From Bremerella sp. P1 (GTDB lineage: Bacteria; Planctomycetota; Planctomycetia; Pirellulales; Pirellulaceae), in the NCBI RefSeq assembly GCF_028748185.1, contig NZ_CP118164.1, positions 186,001-250,000 of the forward strand: DNA of 64,000 bases, written 5' to 3'. The translations under genes and the position numbers were made by a program. This document shows positions 27,984 through 35,992 of the stretch, one piece after another. How positions within the stretch are numbered: the first letter of the stretch is position 1; each line of letters opens with the position of its first letter. Below the pieces are notes generated by a model. The model was given only the letters and a program-made list of their open reading frames with translations. It was not told the DNA's origin and made no database searches.

Positions 27984-27998
27984 TGCAATTTATTTGCA
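27984..27998. promoter_or_regulatory. TGCAA-N5-TTGCA operator 1 (metal regulator site)
   Basis: A perfect 5-5-5 palindrome (TGCAATTTATTTGCA) in the 311-bp gene-free gap 27771-28081, upstream of the His-rich gene and the metal operon. A related palindrome TTGCATGCAA sits at 28028-28037. The same 15-bp architecture occurs twice at 30608-30668. A Zur/Fur-type repressor is the natural guess, but no such regulator gene is in the window. Confidence 0.55.
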
Positions 27999-28081
27999 AA
28001 TCAGGAAATTCTTTGTAGCCAGCAGCATTGCATGCAAAACATTCCCGGCAGGATTTGCGGATGATAATCGCTGCTCCGCTT

Positions 28082-28735
28082 TTATTGGTGGGAAACCAAT
28101 GCAGTCGAGAATTGCGAGGAAAGCCTTTGCCATGCGGCCGCAAACTCCTCGGCAGGAATGAGCGTTCGCTTGCCGCGGGGCCAACTCGAAAGTGTGGCCC
28201 GACGATACTCTAATCCCAGACGCTTCAACACGTTAGCTTCGTATTCATGCACCCACTGAAAGAACCCGCCGATGAGATCCAGACACCGACCAAGATTCCC
28301 CGGCGAGAACTGCTCCATCTTTGGAAGATCGCTATCCGACCACGGGGGACAATCAAGAGCCGGGCGTGACAAGTAACTTGGTTCAAACTTGTTACGCGAC
28401 AAAAAGACTCCTCCGAAACAAGGATCCCCATAGAACGCTCCAAAGCCACGCAGTACGACACAACGTCCACCGGAAAGTAACAACTGGTATACGCTACTCG
28501 AACAGTCCTTCCGTTCTGGCGGGGGAGGAATCCTCTGGAAACCGATGTCCAATAGCCAATTCCCTTCCGGCCTCAATATGTCCCGTCCCCAGCACCAGCA
28601 CTGTTGATTGAACAGGTCGGTTGCACTTCGACACACGCGTGCCAGATGCATCGCCTTCGCAGTACCGCTGTCGCTAATTGCTACGCCGGTATCAGCGGGG
28701 TTTGGGATCAACTGCCACTCCTTCTTAGAAATCAT
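28082..28735 (-). CDS. Hypothetical protein co-transcribed with COG0523 GTPase
   Basis: The start is ATG 28735 ([10 protein letters not shown]), which overlaps the end of the GTPase gene by 11 bp; the longer frame upstream is the GTPase's shadow. The product is 217 residues, with no signal peptide or membrane helix. It is rich in Trp and Cys in the first half ([19 protein letters not shown]), with a central Gly/Phe block ([19 protein letters not shown]). I do not recognise the family. Its coupling to a COG0523 metallochaperone suggests a zinc- or cobalt-related cytoplasmic task, perhaps as the GTPase's client or partner, in the way DUF1826 proteins accompany COG0523 elsewhere. Confidence 0.6.
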   Translation of the reverse strand: MISKKEWQLIPNPADTGVAISDSGTAKAMHLARVCRSATDLFNQQCWCWGRDILRPEGNWLLDIGFQRIPPPPERKDCSSSVYQLLLSGGRCVVLRGFGAFYGDPCFGGVFLSRNKFEPSYLSRPALDCPPWSDSDLPKMEQFSPGNLGRCLDLIGGFFQWVHEYEANVLKRLGLEYRRATLSSWPRGKRTLIPAEEFAAAWQRLSSQFSTALVSHQ

Positions 28736-29981
28736 TCGACGTAATCTCCTCGGAGTCGTCCTCCTCGACCTTGATGGCCGGCAAAGGATCAGGCAGCTGT
28801 ACCCAAAGTTCCGGCCCAGATGCAAATTCTAAATCGGTTAGCAAGCACCGCTGAAGTCGCTCTTCGATCAATTCTCGATCAAGATCAATACCGATGAAAA
28901 CAAGTTCCTGTCGGCGATCGCCATACTTACCGTCAAACTGACTTAGTAGCTGAGTACGTTCCTGGGGTTCGTCGGGCCAGTACTCATCGCTTGAAGCGTC
29001 CCACCAAATCCCTGCTGGATTGAGTTGAATCGAGACGCCTGCCTGAGACCATTGGTAGGCGTAATCGTGACGAGTCGCGAACCAGGCAAAACCTTTACTT
29101 CTCAGCACGCCGGCCAGAACGCTCTCCTCGCTGTTGAGCATGTCCCAAAGTCGTTCCGGATGAAACGGTCGCCGAGAACGGAAAACGAAGTTTCCGATGT
29201 TGTATTCTTCCGTTTCTTTCGATTCCTCTCCGCGGGGGATTGTCAGCCATTCTGGATGCTGCTCCGCTTCCTGCAAACTAAAGAGACCCGTTCCCAGGAT
29301 ACGTGAAAGAGGGACAATTCCCTGTTCGGTCGTGAGAACCTGAGCCGTCGGATTGAGCCTCTTGAGGATCGACTTCAACAAGTTCACTTGATCTTCGTCG
29401 ACCAGGTCTGACTTGTTGACCACGATGACATTGGCGAACTCGACTTGATCGACCAGCAAATCAACCACGTTCCTAGTATCTTCTTCGCTCAGCCCAATCT
29501 CTCGATCAACCAGGTCGTCCCACGATCCAAAATCGATCAAGAAGTTCTGGGCATCAATGACAGTCACCATCGTGTCTAAATCAGCAAAGTCCGAGAGACT
29601 CTGGCCTTCTTCATCGACAAACGTAAACGTCTCGGCGACAGGAAGTGGCTCGCTGATTCCAGTGCTTTCAATTAGCAGATAGTCGAAACGTCCTTCCTGA
29701 GCCAGCCGGCTTACTTCCACCAGCAGATCTTCTCGCAGCGTGCAGCAAATGCAGCCGTTGGTCATTTCAACCAATTGTTCTTCCGTGCGGCTCAGAGCTG
29801 CATTTCCATCGCGGACGATCGCCGCGTCGATATTGACTTCGCTCATGTCGTTGACGATGACCGCTACCCGCAGGCCTTCGCGATTGGCGAGGATATGATT
29901 GAGAACGGTTGTTTTTCCCGCTCCAAGAAAGCCTGACAGAACGGTAACTGGAAGACGAGACGAAGACGTATTGGAAATCAT
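28725..29981 (-). CDS. COG0523 (CobW/ZigA-type) metallochaperone GTPase
   Basis: A 418-residue G3E-family GTPase. Seen in order: the P-loop [15 protein letters not shown], the COG0523 hallmark metal site [12 protein letters not shown] (CxCC), ESTGISEP, the guanine-specificity NKSD ([11 protein letters not shown]), and a CobW C-terminal domain ([31 protein letters not shown]). These proteins deliver metal, usually zinc under shortage (ZNG1/ZigA) or cobalt (CobW), to client enzymes, powered by GTP. The palindromic operators at 30608 and 30654 upstream of its operon support metal-responsive control. Downstream is a hypothetical gene overlapping by 11 bp. Confidence 0.9.
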   Translation of the reverse strand: MISNTSSSRLPVTVLSGFLGAGKTTVLNHILANREGLRVAVIVNDMSEVNIDAAIVRDGNAALSRTEEQLVEMTNGCICCTLREDLLVEVSRLAQEGRFDYLLIESTGISEPLPVAETFTFVDEEGQSLSDFADLDTMVTVIDAQNFLIDFGSWDDLVDREIGLSEEDTRNVVDLLVDQVEFANVIVVNKSDLVDEDQVNLLKSILKRLNPTAQVLTTEQGIVPLSRILGTGLFSLQEAEQHPEWLTIPRGEESKETEEYNIGNFVFRSRRPFHPERLWDMLNSEESVLAGVLRSKGFAWFATRHDYAYQWSQAGVSIQLNPAGIWWDASSDEYWPDEPQERTQLLSQFDGKYGDRRQELVFIGIDLDRELIEERLQRCLLTDLEFASGPELWVQLPDPLPAIKVEEDDSEEITSNDF

Positions 29982-30025
29982 GATTCACCTTTCTGATTTT
30001 CGTTGGTCGTGATACACGTGGGGAA

Positions 30026-30550
30026 CTACTCGGTGGTCGAATTCACAGCCAATTCACCTCTGGCACGAGTTCGGCGCTGCTTCTCAAGCAGCTGAGCCAA
30101 CCTTGCTTGGATGACCTCGCGCTTTTCTGGCAGCAGTACCGCAAGTTCCTTTGCCAGGAAGATCAAACCACCTTCCGGCATTCCCCAGGGAATTTCGACA
30201 ATCTGCACCCCACGAGCGCCTAGGCGTTCTCGCCAGATTACATCGCAGGGCACTGAACTACCCGCCTGTGAAAAATAGGCGGAGCACGATCGCAGCTGAA
30301 ACGCCTTCCGATTGATTGCCTGATAGGACGGCAACTCCCCCGTTCGAAGCCAGGCGGCATAATCCTGCCCTTCCAGAAGAGTTGCCGTACGAACCTCTCC
30401 ATCAACAAGCATGGCAATGCATTCGGCCAATTGCGGCTGAATGGTGCCAATCTGAATTGCCTCTGAAACATCTTCTTGTGCCAGCGCAAAAGAGTTGCAT
30501 AGGCACGTCACAACCACCGCGAACAACCAGGCTGCCGACGAACGGACCAT
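30026..30550 (-). CDS. Secreted protein with faint resemblance to ZnuA-type metal-binding proteins
   Basis: The start is ATG 30550 with GGGAGA upstream. The 174-residue product has a signal peptide (AAWLFAVVVTCLCNSFALA). The mature N-terminus (AIQIGTIQPQLAECIAMLV..., then TATLLEGQDYAAWL) recalls the opening of ZnuA/TroA metal-binding proteins, where a 'LLPPGADPH' loop carries a His ligand; here that His is absent. The C-terminal half ends in an Arg/Glu-rich helix. It is about half the usual ZnuA length. It is the first gene of the operon, 44 bp before the COG0523 GTPase, directly behind two palindromic operators. It could be a shortened metal-binding lobe or an unrelated secreted protein. Confidence 0.6.
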   Translation of the reverse strand: MVRSSAAWLFAVVVTCLCNSFALAQEDVSEAIQIGTIQPQLAECIAMLVDGEVRTATLLEGQDYAAWLRTGELPSYQAINRKAFQLRSCSAYFSQAGSSVPCDVIWRERLGARGVQIVEIPWGMPEGGLIFLAKELAVLLPEKREVIQARLAQLLEKQRRTRARGELAVNSTTE

Positions 30551-30607
30551 CACATTCTCCCTGCAAAGAGCTATGCAACTTCCCTGTTTATCCAAGCACA
30601 ACGCACA

Positions 30608-30668
30608 TGCAACTCCATTGCATGTTTCGCACTGCAGCAGATTCTACCGTTTTGCAAATCAGTTGCAA
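30608..30668. promoter_or_regulatory. Paired TGCAA-N5-TTGCA operators 2 and 3
   Basis: TGCAA-ctcca-TTGCA at 30608-30622 and TGCAA-atcag-TTGCA at 30654-30668 are both perfect in the arms. They lie 58 and 104 bp upstream of the start of the ZnuA-like/COG0523 operon. The copies are 46 bp apart, a little over four helical turns. This matches the copy at 27984-27998. Confidence 0.6.
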
Positions 30669-30907
30669 GTGGCTCCCGGCAGCGTTACTGTCGTGCCCAG
30701 AAGACATCCGCTAGATGGCAGTTCCATCGGCTGCTTCAAAATACGAGAGAGCCTAGAAAGCCCTCGAAAAATTAGCGCAAGAGGCCTGACAACACAGGGA
30801 GTGTCGATCAGTTCGTCAAGAATGTGGCTCGCTTTCTAAGAGCCAGACCGCCGGTACTTTGCTGGGGAATTTCGATATATTTCGTAAAACACACCTGCTG
30901 GAGCGAC

Positions 30908-30941
30908 ATAAAAAAAGGGAACGCCAAGCCGACGTTCCCTT
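30908..30941 (-). terminator. Rho-independent terminator after the His-rich coiled-coil gene
   Basis: GGGAACG (30917-30923) pairs with CGTTCCC (30933-30939). Read on the minus strand, the hairpin is followed by a run of T (complement of the A-run at 30910-30916). It lies 21 bp after the stop at 30962. Confidence 0.85.
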
Positions 30942-30961
30942 CAATTTGTCGCCAACCGTTC

Positions 30962-31450
30962 TTAGTCGTGTGCAGCGTGGAACTTCTTCAGATGCTTATC
31001 CACGAGCCCGAGCAACGACTTGATCAGGTCATCATGATCGTGCTTGATCTCGGCAAATTGCTTGGCGAACTTTTCGTGGGTCGCCTGGATCTCTTCATGC
31101 TGCTTGGCCAGCTTTTTGTGGTCAGCATCATCGTGGTCGGCGATTTCGTGTTCGTGCTCAGCGATGTGCTCAGCATGAAGCCGGATCTCTTCGGCTTGCT
31201 CGGCGAGCATCGCTTCATGCTCGAAGATTTCGGCCTGCAGTTTGGACAAGGCAGCAAGAGCCTTGCGATGTTCGATCTGCATTTTATTGATCTCGGCAAG
31301 CCACTTTTTGTGGTCGGCGTCTGCCTGGGCGTGCTCTTTTTCCATGGCCGCATGCTCGTCATCGACAGGCCCTTTCTCGTCGGCCAGCACCGTCGCGGGA
31401 GAAAGCAGACAACCGATGAACAGCAATGCCAGAGCAATACGTAATGTCAT
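30962..31450 (-). CDS. His-rich secreted coiled-coil protein
   Basis: A 162-residue protein: a signal peptide (RIALALLFIGCLLSPATVLA) then one long Glu/Ala/Lys coiled coil with His at regular steps (DDEHAAMEKEHAQADADHKK, HAEHIAEHEHEIADHDDADH). About 20 His on a helical rod suggest periplasmic binding of transition metal, but no named family fits. It is a single-gene unit ending in a strong terminator. A degenerate TGCAA-like palindrome lies upstream near 31575, weaker than the three perfect copies. Metal binding is inferred from composition and neighbourhood. Confidence 0.7.
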   Translation of the reverse strand: MTLRIALALLFIGCLLSPATVLADEKGPVDDEHAAMEKEHAQADADHKKWLAEINKMQIEHRKALAALSKLQAEIFEHEAMLAEQAEEIRLHAEHIAEHEHEIADHDDADHKKLAKQHEEIQATHEKFAKQFAEIKHDHDDLIKSLLGLVDKHLKKFHAAHD

Positions 31451-31726
31451 GACAGGAAACCCTTTACGGAAAGTAATGAAAAACTGTACAGACTGTTGCG
31501 ACGCGAGAAATTTCGTTGTGCCTTACGGAAAACGACACTCGATACACCGACAACATACGGATTACCTTTGCTTGCAACGGATTGTAGCGATAGCTAGACT
31601 GAAGTCACGCAAAGGTCATTTTTTTCGTTAAACGCTTTCTCATGAGCGTGTTGCTGTTTCGACTAGTCGTATTCGGCCGGGTGATGCTATACCTATTGGC
31701 CAAGGACTTGTCTTTGGAACAAGACT

Positions 31727-32779
31727 TTGCGTATCTCAACTTCAAAACCAAGAAACATCTCGTTTCTCGATCTTCGATCTATCGTCCACCGTGAGCCTTA
31801 CGGCGGGCGTTCGTCATTGGCTTGTCTCAAGCGGTTCGGATTTACGCTTGTCGAATTGCTGGTCGCCATTGCGATCATCGGGGTGCTGATCGGCCTGCTT
31901 CTGCCAGCCGTGATGCAGTCTCGAGAGGCCGCTCGCAAGATCCAATGCCAAAATAATCTGCGTCAAATTGGCCTGGCAACGATCCTATTCGAAGACACCC
32001 ATGGTCTTTATCCACCGGCCCGTATCTTTCCCAGGCAAGGGGATCCTGTCGATCTGACCTGTGGTGGCGATCAGCCATCCTGGTTTGCCCGAATCCTTCC
32101 GTTCATTGAGCAGCGTGAAGCCGCGCGGCAGTGGGACCTGCTCAAGCCCTACTCGGAGCAGACTTCCGATGCGGCCTACAACGTTGTCTCCACATTTTTA
32201 TGCCCATCGCGACGAGATGCTTCCAACGCTAGAGTGCCTGACACCGAGGAGGTGCTTACCCTTCCATGTGGCTGCAGTGGCGGCATTATCCAAGTACGCG
32301 GCGGTGCGGTGGGTGATTACGCTGGCAACCACGGTGATTTCACCGGAGGATCGACCGGCAGCCCTCAAGACTACTGGCAAGGGGGCAATGGCACAGGGAT
32401 TCTGATTTCTAGCCGCGGTCTATGCAAACTCGGAGAACTGCACGGTTGGATTGATAAGATCCGACCCAAAGATGTTATAGATGGCTTGAGCAACACCGCC
32501 TTGGCCGGGGAAATGCACATCCCCATGGGGCGTCTCTCTCAGGCTCCCGAGAATGGTGCCATGTACAACGGCGAGGACCTGGTCGCGTTTGCCCGGATCG
32601 GCGGGCCCGGCATCCCTTTGGCACGTGATCCGAGAGATACGACCATCGCCATTCGGGGATTTGGAAGTTGGCACCCAGGCGTCTGCCATTTCACGTTCGC
32701 TGATGGATCGACCAAATCGTTATCGAACCAGATCGACACGGTAACGCTGGGTCAGTTCACGAATCGAGCCAATCCATGA
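31727..32779 (+). CDS. DUF1559 prepilin-like protein (type II pseudopilin N-terminus)
   Basis: A planctomycete-typical surface protein. The prepilin signature FGFTLVELLVAIAIIGVLIG, then LLLPAVMQSREAARKIQCQNNLRQIGLA, marks the methylation and cleavage site and the DUF1559 domain. The C-terminus has the usual 'FGSWHPGVCHFTFADGSTKSL' block. Cleavage by prepilin peptidase after RFG would leave an N-terminal Phe. The annotated start is TTG 31727 with a GGAAC upstream; a TTG at 31817 would give a more typical 8-residue leader. The stop overlaps the next gene (ATGA), so it is coupled to a lipoprotein, a common planctomycete pair of unknown function. The Tad prepilin peptidase at 34.7 kb would not necessarily process it. 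Confidence 0.88.
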   Translation: MRISTSKPRNISFLDLRSIVHREPYGGRSSLACLKRFGFTLVELLVAIAIIGVLIGLLLPAVMQSREAARKIQCQNNLRQIGLATILFEDTHGLYPPARIFPRQGDPVDLTCGGDQPSWFARILPFIEQREAARQWDLLKPYSEQTSDAAYNVVSTFLCPSRRDASNARVPDTEEVLTLPCGCSGGIIQVRGGAVGDYAGNHGDFTGGSTGSPQDYWQGGNGTGILISSRGLCKLGELHGWIDKIRPKDVIDGLSNTALAGEMHIPMGRLSQAPENGAMYNGEDLVAFARIGGPGIPLARDPRDTTIAIRGFGSWHPGVCHFTFADGSTKSLSNQIDTVTLGQFTNRANP

Positions 32780-33201
32780 GGAGCCTGACCGTTGCTGCTT
32801 TGTTGGCCACCTTACCAATGATTTCCGGTTGCGAGACACCTGGGCTGTCAACGTATCCCGTACAAGGCAAGGTCCAATTCGAGGATGGTGCGCCGGTGCG
32901 AAGCGGATATGTTGAAACGCTCTCGCGCGAGCACCGAATTAACTCGCGAGGACAAATTCAACGGGACGGAAGCTTTGAGCTGACAACATTTCGAGAAGCG
33001 GATGGTGCCGTCCCTGGTATGCACGACGTCGTTGTGATTCAGTTCCTGGGAAGTGAAAAGACATCACAGATCGAACATGACCACGGAGAGGCGGTCGCCA
33101 CGCGGTTCGCAGACTACACCCAATCAGGGCTTTCGATGAAGGTGAACGAACAACAAGGCAACACCTGCGTACTAACCGTATTAAAGGCACGCCATAAGTA
33201 A
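32776..33201 (+). CDS. Small lipoprotein paired with DUF1559 protein
   Basis: A 141-residue protein with a lipoprotein signal (VAALLATLPMISGC, lipobox ISGC). The mature part (TYPVQGKVQFEDGAPVRSGYVET) is a short beta-sandwich like the carboxypeptidase-regulatory or transthyretin-like lipoproteins that follow DUF1559 genes in planctomycetes. It overlaps the DUF1559 stop by four bases and is thus translationally coupled. Function unknown; probably outer-membrane anchored. Confidence 0.8.
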   Translation: MRSLTVAALLATLPMISGCETPGLSTYPVQGKVQFEDGAPVRSGYVETLSREHRINSRGQIQRDGSFELTTFREADGAVPGMHDVVVIQFLGSEKTSQIEHDHGEAVATRFADYTQSGLSMKVNEQQGNTCVLTVLKARHK

Positions 33202-33326
33202 GACTTGGCATTTCCATATTTAATATGTTAAATCAATGCGTATTCTCTTTTGTTCCCGTTGACTTTATTTTGCATCCTAACGAGAATGCCTAGAGTTTCG
33301 TTTCAAAAGCAATCGACTGTCGTCCC

Positions 33327-33836
33327 ATGAACTCCCTACTTCACCGCAGCACCGCACTGATGCTTTCCGCTGCCCTGCTTTTCATAACAGGGTTGGGGGA
33401 TGCCTTGCACATGCTGCCGGGTATGGGACACGCTGGTCATTGCCACGGCTTGGCTTGCCACGCGGGTAGCAGTCACGGCCATACCCATGACGATCACGCC
33501 CACAGCCACGACGGACATCATCACGGTCACGCGCCCGCGTCATCGAAATCGTGCTGTGGTCATTCGCATGGGCCTGCAAAGCCGGTGGTCGCGAAGTGCG
33601 AAGAGCTTCCAGGTTCCCTTGCCGATACGTCCGACAATGCTTCGGGTGACGCAGGCGAACAGCACGAATGTGGCCTCTGTAAGTTCTTGGCTAGTTTGAA
33701 GCAGGTTACGCCACCTAGCGTGGCCATGCATCAGTGGCAATCTCTTTCGGTTGCCCAACTCAATTCTCAAGTACAACGTCCCGAGTCGAGCATCGCTCTC
33801 GCCTATCAGGGTCGAGCACCGCCAGTTTCTCTCTAA
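33327..33836 (+). CDS. His/Cys-rich secreted metal-binding protein 2
   Basis: A 169-residue paralog of the protein at 27321-27770. Signal peptide (ALMLSAALLFITGLGDA), a HMLPGMGHAGHCHG opening, a His tract (HGHTHDDHAHSHDGHHHGHA), a Cys/His pair (SCCGHSHG), a HECGLCKFL motif and the C-terminal YQGRAPPVSL. Likely a periplasmic or secreted metal-binding or buffering protein. It is on the plus strand, far from the palindromic operators, so its control may differ. No close partner gene; the next gene is the Flp pilin 400 bp on. Confidence 0.7.
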   Translation: MNSLLHRSTALMLSAALLFITGLGDALHMLPGMGHAGHCHGLACHAGSSHGHTHDDHAHSHDGHHHGHAPASSKSCCGHSHGPAKPVVAKCEELPGSLADTSDNASGDAGEQHECGLCKFLASLKQVTPPSVAMHQWQSLSVAQLNSQVQRPESSIALAYQGRAPPVSL

Positions 33837-34238
33837 GTGGCGATCTGCCTGCGTTGGCACGCATGGAACATGGCATTCCGGATGATCTAATCCAGGCGCC
33901 CCTTGTTCCGGCAGCACAAACCAAGTCGTGCCCACGCTTCAGCAAGTTTCCTCGCCACCACTTGGCATCGGACTGCGTTACCGCTCGATAGCTCTCCGCT
34001 ATTCGCGTGAGCATACGACCGATGCGATCTAACCCAAACCATCTGCATAGCAGGGCAGCTTCGCGCGAGCCACTAGGTGCTCCGCCATCCATGCTCGCAG
34101 GCACACGCAAATCAAGATTGGTAGCCCACGACCAATCGGCGCCATAACCAACGTGCGGACGCAAAGGTAATTGTATCCTGCATTTACAGCGGGAATGTGT
34201 TTCAATGTTTGAGTTTTTTGTTACAAGGTTTTCTCCCC
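33837..34238. other. Gap before the Tad locus with a possible gene remnant on the minus strand
   Basis: A minus-strand frame at 33760-34164 has protein-like composition (ADWSWATNLDLRVP; GSREAALLCRWFGLDRIGR) but overlaps the His-rich gene and has no start signal. It may be a decayed fragment at an internal island junction. The Flp promoter should lie in the last ~100 bp. Confidence 0.3.
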
Positions 34239-34577
34239 ATGATTATGAAGCTTTTTCGCAACCGTAAGGGTCAAGGTCTGGTCGAATACGGTCTGATCAT
34301 CGCCGGTGTCGCCCTGATCTGTGCCGCTGCTGTTTCCGTCTTCGGTCACAAGACCAGCGATTTGATTTCCGCTGTGGCAACCGTTCTGCCAGGTGCTCAT
34401 GCCGATGACAACGCTCCAATGACGAGTGGCAAACTGATTGAAACTGTCCCTGATGGCACGACCGGCGCGATTGAACTTGATGCGACGACCATCGCTGCCG
34501 GCGGCGACCGACTTGGCAACAATGTTGGGCTAGACACCCCAACTGACTTCGGTGGCCTAATTCTCGAAGCCAACTAA
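34239..34577 (+). CDS. flp: Flp-type pilin
   Basis: The major pilin of the Tad pilus. The ATG at 34239 gives a short leader (MIMKLFRNRKGQG), then the Flp cleavage and assembly motif GLVEYGLIIAGVALICAAAV, where Glu-Tyr at +5/+6 of the mature form is diagnostic. At 112 residues it is longer than most Flp pilins (50-80). The extra C-terminal half is acidic and Ala/Asp/Thr-rich (GAHADDNAPMTSG...), probably exposed on the fibre. It heads a complete Tad locus. A GC-rich hairpin right after the stop would let the pilin be expressed more than the assembly genes. Confidence 0.9.
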   Translation: MIMKLFRNRKGQGLVEYGLIIAGVALICAAAVSVFGHKTSDLISAVATVLPGAHADDNAPMTSGKLIETVPDGTTGAIELDATTIAAGGDRLGNNVGLDTPTDFGGLILEAN

Positions 34578-34607
34578 TTACGCATACCAAGCGTACCTTT
34601 GCGTAGG

Positions 34608-34652
34608 ACCTCCGCGGGTTCACCTTGTGTGGCCCGCGGGGGTTCTCATTTT
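34608..34652 (+). terminator. Partial terminator/attenuator after flp
   Basis: ACCTCCGCGGG (34608-34618) pairs with CCCGCGGGGGT (34633-34643) with one mismatch, followed by CTCATTTT. It lies 31 bp past the flp stop and before tadV, consistent with lowering transcription of the assembly genes relative to the pilin. Confidence 0.65.
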
Positions 34653-34678
34653 CAAACCGAGAACTCGTTAGGCATTTC

Positions 34679-35119
34679 GTGACCGTTGATTGGACAATCC
34701 TGGTTCCCCTCAGCGTGCTGGCGATCGCGACCGTTTGCGATCTGCGGACGCGGGAGATCCCCGATTGGCTGTCGATTGCCCTGCTGGTGTGGGGCCTGGT
34801 GGCGAAGCTTGCCGGCTGGATCGAACTTCCCTGGATCGCTCTGGCAATGGGCTTGGGCTTGGGTTTTATCGCGACGCTACCCTTCTTCTGGCTCGGCGGC
34901 CTGGGTGGGGGAGACGTCAAATTGATTACCGCTTTGGGGTGGGTAATCGGCCCGGTTGGGCTGTTGATCACCCTCTTGGCGATGGCCCTGACCGGGGGCG
35001 TGCTGGCACTGATTGCCGCACTGCGGGGGCAGAAAGACTATGCCTACGTTCCGGCTATTTTGGCAGGCATGATTGCCTGTGGATTATGTGAATGGGTTTA
35101 CACGATTGACCTCGTATAG
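34679..35119 (+). CDS. tadV: Prepilin peptidase TadV/CpaA
   Basis: A type IV prepilin peptidase of the short A24 (TadV/CpaA) class, about 146 residues from the GTG at 34679; a longer frame upstream overlaps the hairpin. The catalytic Asp pair is present in AIATVCDLRTREIPDWL and in GGLGGGDVKL. Four to six membrane helices. It cleaves the leaders of Flp and of the TadE/TadG pseudopilins at the inner membrane. Second gene of the Tad locus. Confidence 0.88.
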   Translation: MTVDWTILVPLSVLAIATVCDLRTREIPDWLSIALLVWGLVAKLAGWIELPWIALAMGLGLGFIATLPFFWLGGLGGGDVKLITALGWVIGPVGLLITLLAMALTGGVLALIAALRGQKDYAYVPAILAGMIACGLCEWVYTIDLV

Positions 35120-35170
35120 CAATAGGACTGCTAACGTACGACATACCACGATATAACCACGGAAATTGAC

Positions 35171-35977
35171 ATGAATACGCAAAGGAAAGGTCAATCCCTG
35201 GTCGAATTTGCCCTGGTCGCGCTGGTGCTGTACCTGCTGCTGGGGGCCATATTTACGTTCGGCCATGCTCTCTACGTCGCACAGCAAGTTCAGATGTCGG
35301 CCGATCTTCTGGCCCGCGAGGTGTCGCGCACGCCTTGTAGCGTTTCGACACCCACTCTGCGAAGCGCTCTCAGCGATGTGTCGATTACCAGTACAACCTT
35401 CGACGAGTCGCTCCTCATCTACGATTATGTTGACGGTGAGAACCTGGCCGAGACGATTCAGTCTTGGCCCATCGTCAATCGACAGCTTTCCGTCGTCATG
35501 ATTGACGATGGCAATACGTTCCGAATTCCGGGTGCCCGAGAGCGAACAGTTGCCGGGGAGCAGCGGATTCAGATCGCCAGAACGCTCGACGCAGACTTCT
35601 CGAATGACGCTGACTGGGTCGACGTGGTCGAGGAATTAACCAGTGATACCGATGGTAGTCTATATCCCCCCGGGGGTGATGCTGGCGGTGTCGTTGCCCT
35701 ACGGATCAACTACCCGGTGCATTCAGCGTTTTTTACGGCCATGGAGCCGCTTCCAGCAGGATCTCAGTTCGCGGACCCGAATGCCAATTTCATCGAAGTG
35801 CCAGATCCCGCTTCCGAGTTCGACGTGGAGACACCAACTCGCTTCGATCCTCGCACAGAACTCTACGGTGGCGACCGAGGACTAGGTCGCCAATATGCCT
35901 GGGGCACCCAAGTAAGGCCATACCGAAGGATCGTATCTGGCCAAGCGATCTATCGCAGAGAAGTCTTTACGCCTTAA
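35171..35977 (+). CDS. TadE/TadG-like pseudopilin
   Basis: A 268-residue protein with a class-III prepilin N-terminus: KGQSLVEFALVALVLYLLLGAIFTFG, where SLVEFA is the TadE/TadF motif. The rest is a periplasmic domain of about 230 residues with no further family resemblance. TadE-type pseudopilins are processed by TadV and prime pilus assembly. ATG at 35171, 51 bp after tadV. The product is longer than classical TadE (~170-190). Confidence 0.8.
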   Translation: MNTQRKGQSLVEFALVALVLYLLLGAIFTFGHALYVAQQVQMSADLLAREVSRTPCSVSTPTLRSALSDVSITSTTFDESLLIYDYVDGENLAETIQSWPIVNRQLSVVMIDDGNTFRIPGARERTVAGEQRIQIARTLDADFSNDADWVDVVEELTSDTDGSLYPPGGDAGGVVALRINYPVHSAFFTAMEPLPAGSQFADPNANFIEVPDPASEFDVETPTRFDPRTELYGGDRGLGRQYAWGTQVRPYRRIVSGQAIYRREVFTP

Positions 35978-35992
35978 CGAGCGAATTACGAT

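Noticed and set aside
33760-34164. Minus-strand gene before the Tad locus
   Set aside because: Overlaps the His-rich gene and lacks a start signal; mentioned only as a possible remnant.
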